From SZUA-254 sp031379665 (lineage in GTDB: Bacteria; Bacteroidota; Ignavibacteria; UBA10030; SZUA-254), in contig JANNFI010000089.1 of NCBI GenBank assembly GCA_031379665.1, forward strand, positions 21,790 to 85,789: a DNA stretch of 64,000 nt, in the 5' to 3' direction. The position numbers and the translations under genes were made by a program. The notes beneath the pieces are model-generated. The model had not been told where the DNA came from. It worked only from the letters and a program-made list of their open reading frames with translations, and did no database searches. Shown here piece by piece: positions 52,953 to 61,462 of the stretch (the stretch's first letter is position 1; every line of letters starts with the position of its first letter).

Positions 52953-53957
52953 ATGCTCAAAAAATTCGCCATCGTCAATAACGCGCTCGTCCCGGCCGAG
53001 TCGTCGGACTCGCCGGTACTCGTGTTCATCAACCCCGACGCTACAGAGGCGGAGCTGATTCGTAGCGGGTTCGACATCGACGAACATTCCCTCCTGTCGG
53101 CCCTTGACCCGGACGAGGAATCCCGCATCGAGTCCCACGGTGAGAACATCACGATGATCTGGAAGCGCCCGATGAACTATTCGGGTCAGGATAATTTTTA
53201 TTTCAACGTCGCCTCCGTCGGGCTCTTTCTCGCCGGCGGCCGCCTCGCCGTGGTGCTCACCGAGGACGTCTCCATCGCGCCGACCGGCGCGCGCAAGTCC
53301 CAGAAACTCGGCTCCCCGCTCGACGTGCTACTCGCCTTCCTCACTGAGAACATCCACCACTATCTGGAACACCTGAAGGCGATCAAGTTGATCGGCCGGG
53401 ACCTCCAGCAGAAGATCAACACCTCGATGGAGAACAGGCACCTGATCCAGATGTTCAACCTCACCGAGAGCCTGGTGTATTACACGAACGCGATCAACGG
53501 CAACCACGCGGTCCTCGCGAAGCTGAAATCCCACGCCGAGAAGACCTTGCTCCCCGAACGGATGCGCGACCTCCTCGACGACCTCATTATCGAGAACAAC
53601 CAGTGCTTCCGCCAGACGGAAATCTACGCGACGGTCTTCTCGGGGTTGATGGACGCCCGCAGTGGGCTGGTCAACAACAACATGAACGTCCTCCTGAGGA
53701 ATCTCACGATCATCAACATCGTCTTCCTCCCCCTCAACCTCGTCGCCGGCATCGGCGGGATGAGCGAATTTACGATGTGGACCAACGGCATCGACTGGAG
53801 GGTTTCATACTCCGTTCTCTTCGTGGCGATGCTTCTGATCGGTTGGTTGACGGCATTCTTACTCGGGAGGATGGGATTCGCGCAACAGGGAACCCAAAAA
53901 CGCGTACACCGGCGAAAGCCCTCTTCACCTCAACAATCATCAGGAGTCAAACATTGA
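52953..53957 (+). CDS. corA: CorA family divalent cation transporter, GMS variant
   Basis: 334 residues. A long cytoplasmic N-domain ends in two C-terminal membrane helices, as in CorA. The loop between helices, which is normally GMN, reads GIGGMSEFTMWT, that is GMS. The upstream helix pattern (NNNMNVLLRNLTIINIVFLPLNLVAGI) is otherwise standard. It may carry Mg, Co or Zn. The last eleven residues (SSPQQSSGVKH) are encoded by a leader-like sequence that belongs to the following gene fragment, so the natural C terminus may have been altered. Confidence 0.88.
   Translation: MLKKFAIVNNALVPAESSDSPVLVFINPDATEAELIRSGFDIDEHSLLSALDPDEESRIESHGENITMIWKRPMNYSGQDNFYFNVASVGLFLAGGRLAVVLTEDVSIAPTGARKSQKLGSPLDVLLAFLTENIHHYLEHLKAIKLIGRDLQQKINTSMENRHLIQMFNLTESLVYYTNAINGNHAVLAKLKSHAEKTLLPERMRDLLDDLIIENNQCFRQTEIYATVFSGLMDARSGLVNNNMNVLLRNLTIINIVFLPLNLVAGIGGMSEFTMWTNGIDWRVSYSVLFVAMLLIGWLTAFLLGRMGFAQQGTQKRVHRRKPSSPQQSSGVKH
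53934..53949 (+). promoter_or_regulatory. Leader with ribosome binding site, inside the corA 3' end
   Basis: Identical over 16 bases to 47677-47692 and, as there, four bases before a start codon (TTG at 53954). It is read as protein at the end of corA. Confidence 0.55.
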
Positions 53958-54190
53958 AACCACCCGTCACCGCAACACTCCTGCTCCTTGCGCTCATCCT
54001 GTTCGCCTCCTGCGGGCCCCGGAAGCCGGAAGCGCCAAATAGCATACCCCAGTATTCCATCGGGCAATTCTATAAGAACGCCCGAATCTTCGCCGGGGCC
54101 TTCTCGCCGGACGAGACGCGGCTCCTCGTGACGAGCGACCAGTCCGGCATTTTCAATCTCCGCGAGATCGCCATATTCAGAACGCCATGA
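53954..54190 (+). pseudogene. S9 peptidase, N-terminal fragment
   Basis: 78 codons from a TTG overlapping the corA stop. A lipoprotein-like signal (LLLLALILFASC) is followed by IPQYSIGQFYKNARIFAGAFSPDETRLLVTSDQSGIFNLREI, the characteristic first blade of secreted prolyl-oligopeptidase (S9) proteins. The frame ends six residues later at a TGA that overlaps the ion-channel start. The rest of the propeller and the whole catalytic domain, some 550 residues, are missing. I take it as a deletion remnant that may still be translated. Confidence 0.7.
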
Positions 54191-54990
54191 GGGAGAACCT
54201 TCGTCGTTTCATCGAGAGCGGCCGCGTCCAGAACGGCATCGTCGCTCTCATCGTGCTGAACTCGGTCACGATCGGACTGGAGACGTCGGCGCCGGTCATG
54301 GAATCGTGGGGCGGCCTCCTCCTGACGATTGACGCCGTGATCCTCGCGGTCTTCGTCGCTGAAATGACGTTGAAACTCTTCACGTACGGGCTGTCGTATT
54401 TCCGCAGCGGATGGAACGTCTTCGACTTTCTCGTTATCTGCGTCGCCCTGCTGCCGACGTCCAATGGCTTGTCGGTCATGCGTGCCCTGCGGATATTTCG
54501 GTCGCTCCGCCTCATCAAGAACATCCCGAAGCTCCGGTTCATCGTGGAGGCGCTGCTGCATTCGATCCCCAGCCTGGGCTGGATCTTCCTCCTGCTGATC
54601 CTCGTGTTCTACGTCTTTGCGGTGGTCGGCACCAAGGCATTCGGGGCGGACTTCCCCCAATGGTTCGGCACGCTCGGTGCAAGCATGTACACGCTCTTCC
54701 AGATTATGACCCTCGAGGGGTGGGCCGAGATCGCCCGCGCAGTCCAGGTGCTCTACCCCGCCGCATACATCTTCTTCACCTCGTTCATCCTGATCTCCTC
54801 CTACACGACCCTGAACATCTTCATCGCGATCATCGTCAACACCATGAGCGAGATCCAGGCCGAGGCCGGGAGCAAAAACGTCCGTTCGATCGGGAGCATG
54901 ATCGAGGGTGAAAAGGCGGAATTGAAGGAAGACCTCCTCGCGTTGAAGGACGCGATCAGCCGGATCGAGCAGAAGATCGTCGGACGCTGA
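54187..54990 (+). CDS. Bacterial voltage-gated cation channel (NaChBac/NavAb type), filter TLEGWAE
   Basis: 267 residues. Six-segment single-domain channel. S4 has four regularly spaced Arg (R99, R102, R105, R108) in MRALRIFRSLRLIK. The pore loop has selectivity filter T175-L-E-G-W-A-E181, where NaChBac and NavAb have TLESW. S6 is TSFILISSYTTLNIFIAIIVNTM, followed by a charged coiled-coil (KAELKEDLLALKDAISRIEQKI), the usual tetramer-forming tail. Gly in place of Ser and two acidic residues in the filter suggest altered, perhaps calcium, selectivity. The start MRENLRRFIESGRVQN matches the family. Confidence 0.93.
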   Translation: MRENLRRFIESGRVQNGIVALIVLNSVTIGLETSAPVMESWGGLLLTIDAVILAVFVAEMTLKLFTYGLSYFRSGWNVFDFLVICVALLPTSNGLSVMRALRIFRSLRLIKNIPKLRFIVEALLHSIPSLGWIFLLLILVFYVFAVVGTKAFGADFPQWFGTLGASMYTLFQIMTLEGWAEIARAVQVLYPAAYIFFTSFILISSYTTLNIFIAIIVNTMSEIQAEAGSKNVRSIGSMIEGEKAELKEDLLALKDAISRIEQKIVGR

Positions 54991-55075
54991 TGATCCCCGG
55001 GGTCCAGCTCCTGTTTGAATTGCAGCGACCGACCCGTATATTTCTCAATTCCATCAACTAACCAAAAGACCCAAC

Positions 55076-56143
55076 GTGACACTGATCTGGTTCGGCTTCA
55101 CCCTTTTCGTTCTTCTCCTCCTCGCGCTCGACCTCGGCGTCCTCCACCGCAAGGCCCACAGGGTGTCGATGAAAGAGGCGTTATGGATGTCCGCCCTCTG
55201 GATCGCGCTCGGGCTGGGTTTCACCGTCTTCGTCTACCACGGCTACGAGAACCACTGGCTCGGGCTCGGCGACACGATCGACTCCGTCGACGGCGTGATC
55301 AACGACGGCGAATCGGCGGCGGTGAAATACCTCACGGGATACGTGGTGGAGAAATCGCTGAGCGTCGACAACATCTTCGTGATCGCGATGCTCTTCGGGT
55401 TCTTCGCCGTCCCCGACATCTACCAGCACAGGGTCCTCTTCTGGGGCATCATCGGCGCGCTGGCCATGCGGGCCGTGATGATCGTCGTCGGCGCCGCCCT
55501 CATCGCGCAGTTCCACTGGATCCTCTACGTCTTCGGCGGATTCCTGATACTCACGGGATTGAAGATGTTCTTCATCGAATCGGAGAATACCGACCCGAAC
55601 CAGAATATCGTGGTCCGCACGACCCGAAAATTCTTTCCCGTCACGTCCCGCTATCACGGCGAGCATTTCATCGTCAGGGCGGGCGCCCCTGCTTCGCTCG
55701 AGGACGCATACCCCGGCGCGGCGCATCTCACGGACGAAATCGTCGACAGGACAAAGCCGGGGACGCTGATGCTCACCCCCCTCGCGATCGCGCTCATCAT
55801 GGTTGAGACAACCGACCTGATCTTCGCCGTCGACTCGATACCGGCCATCTTCGCCATCACCGCAGACCCGTTCCTCGTCTTCACGAGCAACGTCTTCGCG
55901 GTGCTCGGCCTCCGTTCGCTCTATTTTGCTCTTGCGGGGATGATAACGAAATTCAGGTTCCTGAAGCCCGCGCTTGCGATGGTGCTCCTGGTGGTCGGGG
56001 TCAAGATGCTCATCGCGCCATGGCTGAAAGAGGTGCTGGGCGAACATTTCAATTTCTACCTCCTGGGCGCGGTGCTCTTCATCATTGCCGCCGGCGTCGC
56101 GGCGTCGATGCTCGTCCCCGCGAGGGAGGACCACCCCCGATGA
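55076..56143 (+). CDS. TerC family membrane protein
   Basis: 355 residues from a GTG at 55076. About nine membrane helices. TerC landmarks: FTLFVLLLLALDLGVLHRKAHRVSMKEA, EKSLSVDNIFVIAMLF, LTPLAIALIMVETTDLIFAVDSIPAIFAI (the acidic metal-binding motif) and LRSLYFALAG. The family (Alx, TerC) handles Mn(II) and other metals. A soluble insert (about 175-235) separates the halves. Overlaps the next gene by four bases. Confidence 0.93.
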   Translation: MTLIWFGFTLFVLLLLALDLGVLHRKAHRVSMKEALWMSALWIALGLGFTVFVYHGYENHWLGLGDTIDSVDGVINDGESAAVKYLTGYVVEKSLSVDNIFVIAMLFGFFAVPDIYQHRVLFWGIIGALAMRAVMIVVGAALIAQFHWILYVFGGFLILTGLKMFFIESENTDPNQNIVVRTTRKFFPVTSRYHGEHFIVRAGAPASLEDAYPGAAHLTDEIVDRTKPGTLMLTPLAIALIMVETTDLIFAVDSIPAIFAITADPFLVFTSNVFAVLGLRSLYFALAGMITKFRFLKPALAMVLLVVGVKMLIAPWLKEVLGEHFNFYLLGAVLFIIAAGVAASMLVPAREDHPR

Positions 56144-56433
56144 CACTCCGTTCGTCCGGCTCGATGGTGAAGGGGCTGACCGTCATCCCCGGTGTCGGTC
56201 CGTCGATTGCGAAGGACCTCGCCGACATCGGGATCCGGAAGGTCTCCGATCTGCGGGACAAAAACCCCGAGATCCTCTACCGGAAGTCGAACCGCATCGC
56301 CGGCCAGGTCCAGGACCGGTGCCTCCTCTACGTCTTCCGGTGCGCCGTGTACTTCGCTGAGACGGATGGGAAGAAGCGCGATCCCGAAAAATTGAAGTGG
56401 TGGAACTGGAAGGACGGTCGACTCCGTCGATGA
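56140..56433 (+). CDS. Helix-hairpin-helix (Cdd1-like) small protein
   Basis: 97 residues. LTVIPGVGPSIAKDLADIGIRKVSDLRDKNPEILY is a helix-hairpin-helix, followed by YVFRCAVYFAETDGKKRDPEKLKWWNWKD, the typical end of the Cdd1 'pathogenicity locus' family. It probably binds DNA without sequence specificity; the role is unknown. ATG overlaps the terC-like stop (ATGA). Confidence 0.85.
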   Translation: MTLRSSGSMVKGLTVIPGVGPSIAKDLADIGIRKVSDLRDKNPEILYRKSNRIAGQVQDRCLLYVFRCAVYFAETDGKKRDPEKLKWWNWKDGRLRR

Positions 56434-56476
56434 GCAGACGCACCACACGACACGTACGATCATCCGGAGGTACTAC

Positions 56477-57409
56477 TTGAAATTCGCGATAGCCCTCTCG
56501 TTCCTCGCCATTGTCTTCACACTCACATTTCCGGAGACCCTCCACGCACAACAGGTCGCGGATTCCGCGTACAACCCTCCCCTCAGCGCGCCCTCCCACC
56601 GGCCGGGGGAAGGCCCGACGGTGATGATCGACGAGGCCCACCATAATTTTCATACCGCGTCGGAGCGATTTCTGGCGTTCGCGCGGCTCCTGGAGCGGGA
56701 CGGATACGAGGTCGTCGCAAATGGTTCGAAGTTCACGCGCGAGGGTCTCGCCGGCGCGAGCATTCTCGTGATTTCGAACGCGCTCGCGGCGAAGAACACT
56801 GAGGAGTGGAGCCTGCCGACCCCGTCGGCGTTCGACTCCGCTGAGATCGCAGCCGTGCGAGACTGGGTGCACGACGGCGGTTCCCTCTGGCTCATCGCTG
56901 ACCATATGCCCTTTCCCGGGGCCGCGGCCGGCCTCGCCCGGGAATTCGGGATCCTGATGTCGAACGGGTTCGCTCTCGACGAAGGCGAACAGGACGGACG
57001 GATGCGATTCACCAGGGGAGACGGGTCCCTCGCCGACCACCCCATCACGCGGGGCGCGAACGGGTCGGGACCGATCGACACCGTCATCTCGTTCACCGGC
57101 CAGGGGTTCCGGCTGGACGCGCCGGGACATCCGTTGATGACCCTCGGCCGCAACGTTGTCGTCCTGCTCCCCGAAGTCGCGTGGCAATTTTCGACGTTGA
57201 CCCAGCGCATTTCGGGCTCCGGGTTGCTCCAGGGGGCCACTCTCGAACCGGGGAAGGGCCGCGTCGCGGTCTTCGGCGAGGCGGCGATGTTTTCAGCCCA
57301 GCTCGGCGGCCCCAACAGGGCGCCGATGGGGATGAACGATCCAACCGCCGGGCAGAACCACCAGTTTCTCCTCAACGTGGCGCACTGGCTCGACGGGACA
57401 CTGAAATAA
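56477..57409 (+). CDS. Secreted protein with class I glutamine-amidotransferase-like/DUF4350 fold
   Basis: 310 residues from a TTG at 56477. Signal peptide to LHAQQ, then VMIDEAHHNFHTASERFLAFARLLERDGYEV, a GldG/DUF4350-like start, ILVISNALA and a WVHDGGSLWLIADHMPF strand-loop as in GATase1-like proteins. No catalytic Cys is seen at the usual elbow, so it is probably not an amidase. C-terminal RVAVFGEAAMFSAQ...NHQFLLNVAHWLDG is typical. Function unknown. Confidence 0.75.
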   Translation: MKFAIALSFLAIVFTLTFPETLHAQQVADSAYNPPLSAPSHRPGEGPTVMIDEAHHNFHTASERFLAFARLLERDGYEVVANGSKFTREGLAGASILVISNALAAKNTEEWSLPTPSAFDSAEIAAVRDWVHDGGSLWLIADHMPFPGAAAGLAREFGILMSNGFALDEGEQDGRMRFTRGDGSLADHPITRGANGSGPIDTVISFTGQGFRLDAPGHPLMTLGRNVVVLLPEVAWQFSTLTQRISGSGLLQGATLEPGKGRVAVFGEAAMFSAQLGGPNRAPMGMNDPTAGQNHQFLLNVAHWLDGTLK

Positions 57410-57453
57410 ACGGTCCCTCGGCCCATCGCCCGATCCATCAACGACAACGACCA

Positions 57454-57816
57454 ATGGCAAACATCTCACTCTACATCCTCCTCGGCCTCGTCGCCGGCGC
57501 CCTCAGCGGTCTGGTGGGAATCGGCGGCGGGATCGTCATCATCCCGGCGCTGATCTACTTCTTCGGGTTCACGCAGCACCAGGCGCAGGGTACCACGCTT
57601 GCGCTGATGGTGCCGCCGATCGGACTTCTCGCGGCGTGGACCTATTACGCTCAGGGGCACGTCGACCTGAAAATCGCGGGTTTCATCTGCCTCGGTTTCC
57701 TCGTCGGCGGCTATTTCGGGGGCAAACTCGCCGTCACGATACCTGCCGCATTGATGCAGAAGGTCTTCGGCGGATTCCTGCTGCTGATCTCGCTGAAGAT
57801 GCTCTTCGCGAAATAA
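57454..57816 (+). CDS. Half-length TSUP family membrane protein
   Basis: 120 residues with four membrane helices. LLGLVAGALSGLVGIGGGIVIIPALIYFFGFTQHQAQGTTLALM is the first-half repeat of TSUP proteins. Full-length family members are about 240-260 residues with two such halves, so this protein probably works as a dimer. Substrate unknown. A complete TSUP is encoded at 45254-45991. Confidence 0.87.
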   Translation: MANISLYILLGLVAGALSGLVGIGGGIVIIPALIYFFGFTQHQAQGTTLALMVPPIGLLAAWTYYAQGHVDLKIAGFICLGFLVGGYFGGKLAVTIPAALMQKVFGGFLLLISLKMLFAK

Positions 57817-57852
57817 GGCATACGCCTCATTACCGACATCCTGACACCACGC

Positions 57853-60063
57853 GTGAAAGCAATGCCGCACCCTCACCGCCTGCTCAGGACGATCCAGCTC
57901 CTGCTCCTCGCCGCGTCCACGCTCAGCGCCCAGGATCCGTCACCGACTCCGTATCTCGATGAACGGCTCGCCCCCTGGGACCGGGCCACGGACCTCCTCT
58001 CACGCCTGACGACCGAAGAAAAGATTTCACTCCTCCAGTACAAACAGCCCGCCATAGCGCGACTCGGGATGCACGCCTATAGCTGGTGGAACGAGGCGCT
58101 CCACGGCGTCGCGAGGAATGGACTCGCGACGGTGTTTCCGCAGGCGATCGGGATGGCCGCGACGTGGGATACGGCCCTCATCAGGCGACAGGGCGACGCG
58201 GTCGCGGCGGAGGCGCGGGTGAAGTACGACCGGGCGCTCTTGGAGAAAGGAGCCACCGATACCTACCAGGGGCTGACATTCTGGTCACCCAACATCAACA
58301 TCTTCAGGGACCCCCGCTGGGGACGGGGACAGGAAACGTTCGGTGAGGACCCGTTCCTCACCGCGTCGATCGGCGCCGCGTACGTCCGCGGCCTCCAGGG
58401 CGACGACCCGGTCTACCTGAAAACGGCGGCTACCGCGAAACATTTCGCGGTGCACAGCGGGCCGGAACATTCGCGTCACAGTTTCGACGCGGCCGCGCCC
58501 CCTCGGGACCTTCGCGAAACGTATCTCCCGGCGTTCGAACACCTGGTGAAATCTGCCCGCGTTGAGGCGGTGATGTGCGCTTATAATAGTATCGACGAAC
58601 AGCCGTGTTGCGCGAACGATTCGCTGCTCAACGGCATCCTTCGGCGTGAGTGGGGATTTCGCGGGCACGTGGTCAGCGACTGCTGGGCGATTTCGGATAT
58701 GGTCGACGGGCATAAAACGCATTCCTCGGAAAAAGATGCCGCCGTCGCATCGCTGGCGGCCGGGTGTGACCTCTCCTGCGGACCGGAGATGTCCGCTATC
58801 ACCGTCGCCCTTCAGGAAGGGCTCGTCACGATGGCCGCGATCGACAACGCCGTCCACCGGCTCCTCGTAAGCCGCGTCCGCCTTGGAATGTTCAGCGACC
58901 GATCGGTCCGCCCCTGGTTCAACACCAACGACCGGGAGCTGAATTCCCCGGAACACGACAGCCTCGCATTGCTCGTCGCCTCCGGGAGTATGGTCCTTCT
59001 CCGTAACGAAGACGGGATTCTTCCGCTGCCGTCCGGCATCGGCCGGATCGGCATCGTCGGACCGATCGCCTCCGACACCCTGGTCCTGCTGGGGAACTAC
59101 AACGGCACGCCGGCCGACCCCGAGACCTTCCTCCGCGGGATTACCGATCACATCGCACCCGGATCAGAGATCGTATATACGGCTGGCTACGCGATCCCCT
59201 GGGATTCCGCGTGGAAGGACGGAACCTCCGCGTCGCTGACGACATTTGCCTACACCGACCTCTTCGGCATCGACACGGTGATCGTATTCGCCGGGATATC
59301 CGCGGCGCTCGAGGGCGAAGACGGCGATACCCGGAACCGGATCGGGGGATTCCATCGTGGCGACAGGACGACACTCGACCTCCCCTCAGACCAGAAGCGC
59401 CTGATCCGGGCGCTTCGTGATGCCGGTAAAAAGATCATCCTCGTCGTCACATCGGGGGGTCCGATATCACTCACCGAGGAGGTCGATCTGGTCGATGCCA
59501 TCGTGCAGGCGTGGTACCCGGGACAGCGCGGCGGAACGGCGCTCGCCCGGTTGCTCTTTGGACTCGAAAGTCCTTCGGGGAGGCTGCCCGTCACCGTGTA
59601 CCGGTCCGTCGCGGACCTCCCGGAATTCGAAAATTATTCCATGGAAGGAAGGACCTACCGGTATTTTCGCGGTGAGCCGCTCTTCGCGTTCGGCCACGGT
59701 CTGAGCTACGCGTCGTTTCGGTACGAGGACCTCCGCGTCGGGCCGGAATCGGTGGATCCAGGCGACACCGTGCGGTTGACCGTCCGCGTCACCAACACGA
59801 GCGACCTCGACGGTGTCGAGGTCGTGCAGGCGTACGTGAACAAACCGGCCGACGACCGGACGAATCGGAGCCTCTGTGCGTACGCGATGGTGTTCATCCC
59901 CGCCGGCGGGAGCATCGACGTGGAGATGGCAATTTCCCCCGAACAATTGCGGTCGTTCGACCAGCGCGCCGGCGTGCTGGTCATCCGTCCGGGAGAGTAC
60001 CGGCTGGGCGTCGGGCGCTCTTCCGGCGACATCCTGATCGAATCCCATTTATCCGTACATTGA
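57853..60063 (+). CDS. Secreted GH3 beta-glycosidase
   Basis: 736 residues. Signal peptide to LSAQ, then a family 3 (beta/alpha)8 domain (WWNEALHGVARNGLATVFPQAIGMAATWD, NINIFRDPRWGRGQETFGEDP, TAKHFAVHSGPE), with the nucleophile Asp in HVVSDCWAI. The second domain (GIVGPIASDT...GLESPSGRLPVTVY) and a C-terminal fibronectin-like domain (SYASFRYEDLRV, LTVRVTNTSDLDGVEVVQAYV) complete the usual GH3 layout. Its domain pattern is closest to beta-xylosidases/glucosidases. The start is the GTG at 57853 or the ATG at 57862. Confidence 0.92.
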   Translation: MKAMPHPHRLLRTIQLLLLAASTLSAQDPSPTPYLDERLAPWDRATDLLSRLTTEEKISLLQYKQPAIARLGMHAYSWWNEALHGVARNGLATVFPQAIGMAATWDTALIRRQGDAVAAEARVKYDRALLEKGATDTYQGLTFWSPNINIFRDPRWGRGQETFGEDPFLTASIGAAYVRGLQGDDPVYLKTAATAKHFAVHSGPEHSRHSFDAAAPPRDLRETYLPAFEHLVKSARVEAVMCAYNSIDEQPCCANDSLLNGILRREWGFRGHVVSDCWAISDMVDGHKTHSSEKDAAVASLAAGCDLSCGPEMSAITVALQEGLVTMAAIDNAVHRLLVSRVRLGMFSDRSVRPWFNTNDRELNSPEHDSLALLVASGSMVLLRNEDGILPLPSGIGRIGIVGPIASDTLVLLGNYNGTPADPETFLRGITDHIAPGSEIVYTAGYAIPWDSAWKDGTSASLTTFAYTDLFGIDTVIVFAGISAALEGEDGDTRNRIGGFHRGDRTTLDLPSDQKRLIRALRDAGKKIILVVTSGGPISLTEEVDLVDAIVQAWYPGQRGGTALARLLFGLESPSGRLPVTVYRSVADLPEFENYSMEGRTYRYFRGEPLFAFGHGLSYASFRYEDLRVGPESVDPGDTVRLTVRVTNTSDLDGVEVVQAYVNKPADDRTNRSLCAYAMVFIPAGGSIDVEMAISPEQLRSFDQRAGVLVIRPGEYRLGVGRSSGDILIESHLSVH

Positions 60064-60503
60064 CCGCGACAACAGGGGACCTCGTGAACATCGACGTACT
60101 CGACGGGAGCAACTACTTCAAGGGCCTGCTCCTCCTGGTCCGGAAAGACTTCTCGATCGACGGAAAGGAGGCGGCGCTGATGAAATCGATCGGCCATTCG
60201 CTCGGCCTTGAGCCACGCTTCTGCGAAGAGGCGGTCCGGGACATCCTCGACAACCGCTACATCGACGACGCACCGCCGAAATTCTCCACCGACGAACTGG
60301 CCAGGAAATTCCTCCGGGACGGATTGCGGCTCGCCACCGTCGACGGGGAGGTTCATCCTCTCGAGGAGGAATGGCTCATCGCGGTGGCCCTGATCAACGG
60401 CGTCGGCCCCGACTGGCTGGCGGCCGAAAAGCGGGAAGCGATCGGCGGCACCCTCGGCGATCGCTTCGATGTCTTCGATCTGCGGGTGAAGTATCAGGGA
60501 TAG
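60060..60503 (+). CDS. TerB-like small helical protein
   Basis: 147 residues from a TTG overlapping the GH3 stop; a GTG at 60084 is an alternative. All-helical: NYFKGLLLLVRKDFSIDGKEAALMKSIGHSLGL and ARKFLRDGLRLATVDGEVHPLEEEWL, two segments each with a helix-D-G-x-(x)-E-helix pattern as in TerB-like domains. No signal peptide. Function unknown. Confidence 0.7.
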   Translation: MTATTGDLVNIDVLDGSNYFKGLLLLVRKDFSIDGKEAALMKSIGHSLGLEPRFCEEAVRDILDNRYIDDAPPKFSTDELARKFLRDGLRLATVDGEVHPLEEEWLIAVALINGVGPDWLAAEKREAIGGTLGDRFDVFDLRVKYQG

Positions 60504-60545
60504 ATCGTTCCGCACGCCACCCATCGAAATAATCGGAAGACGACC

Positions 60546-60764
60546 TTGCTGAAAGGCCTCAGGACAGCGCTGTATCACGTCAACGACATCTCCGCGGCCA
60601 AACGGTGGTACTCGGAGGTACTGGAAAAGGAGCCGTACTTCGACGAGCCCTTCTACGTCGGGTTCAATGTCGGCGGCGGGATCAAGGTTGTCTCGGTGAT
60701 CGACCCCTTCGGAAACGTCCTGGGGATCATCGAAAACCCGTTGTTCCGGATCGAAGTCGAGTGA
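60546..60764 (+). pseudogene. VOC/glyoxalase family protein with an internal deletion
   Basis: 72 residues from a TTG. The first 40 residues (GLRTALYHVNDISAAKRWYSEVLEKEPYFDEPFYVGFNVGG) and the last 25 (GIKVVSVIDPFGNVLGIIENPLF) are the two ends of a normal VOC domain of about 120 residues; the middle, about 45 residues, is missing in frame. The join lies at VGGG, so a deletion between short GGCGGC-type repeats is likely. The second metal ligand region is gone, so it is probably inactive. Confidence 0.7.
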
Positions 60765-60950
60765 ACGCCGGACCCACCGGAACATCACCCCGGAGATCAT
60801 CGGGGAATTCTTCCACCCGAACCCCGTCGCCGGCAGGTGAACCCGGCCGTCCCGAGCATCTATCGGCCCGATCCACCCCATTTTTTTCTCCCCCAATTTT
60901 TTCTTATACTTAGGTATCAATTTTCCCAAAGTTCCTCAAAACAGGTCATA

Positions 60951-61379
60951 ATGCAAGATATTCTCGCACAGCAAATTAAAGACCAGGTCACCCGACTGGG
61001 CGTAAAGGAACTCACCACCCCCGCTGAGGTGGATGAAACCCTGACCGGCGCCAAAGGCACCGCGCTCGTTTTCGTGAATTCCGTCTGCGGTTGCGCCGGC
61101 GGCATCGCCCGTCCCGCCCTCCAGATGGCGATGGGCCACCGTATCCGCCCGGACGTCATCGCCACCGTTTTCGCCAGTACCGACCGCGAGGCCACGATGC
61201 GGGCCCGTTCCTACTTCACGGGCATGCCCCCCTCATCCCCGTCGTTCGCCCTCTTGCGCGACGGAAAGCTCGTTCAGATGATCCACCGCTCCGACATCGA
61301 GATCCGTGAGCCCGAGGAAGTCGCGGCGCTCCTCACGGCGGCGTTCGACTCGCACTGCCTGAAAGACCAGAAGAACTGA
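60951..61379 (+). CDS. BrxA/BrxB family bacilliredoxin
   Basis: 142 residues. NSVCGCAGGIARPAL has the CGC redox motif of the YphP/YqiW (bacilliredoxin) family, followed by ASTDREATMRARSYFTGMPPSSPSFALLRDG. These proteins remove bacillithiol from protein cysteines, so bacillithiol is likely the low-molecular thiol here. It has a terminator 22 bases after its stop. The ATG at 60951 gives the normal family start MQDILAQQ. Confidence 0.92.
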   Translation: MQDILAQQIKDQVTRLGVKELTTPAEVDETLTGAKGTALVFVNSVCGCAGGIARPALQMAMGHRIRPDVIATVFASTDREATMRARSYFTGMPPSSPSFALLRDGKLVQMIHRSDIEIREPEEVAALLTAAFDSHCLKDQKN

Positions 61380-61401
61380 CCGGCTCTTTGTAAGCATTCT
61401 C

Positions 61402-61433
61402 GCCCCGAGCCGGCACCCGGTTCGGGGCTTTTT
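61402..61433 (+). terminator. Rho-independent terminator
   Basis: GCCCCGA-G-CCGG, loop CAC, CCGG-T-TCGGGGC, then five T: a long GC-rich stem between the bacilliredoxin gene and typA. Confidence 0.88.
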
Positions 61434-61462
61434 CATTTACGGCACGACCAACGAAAGAAACC

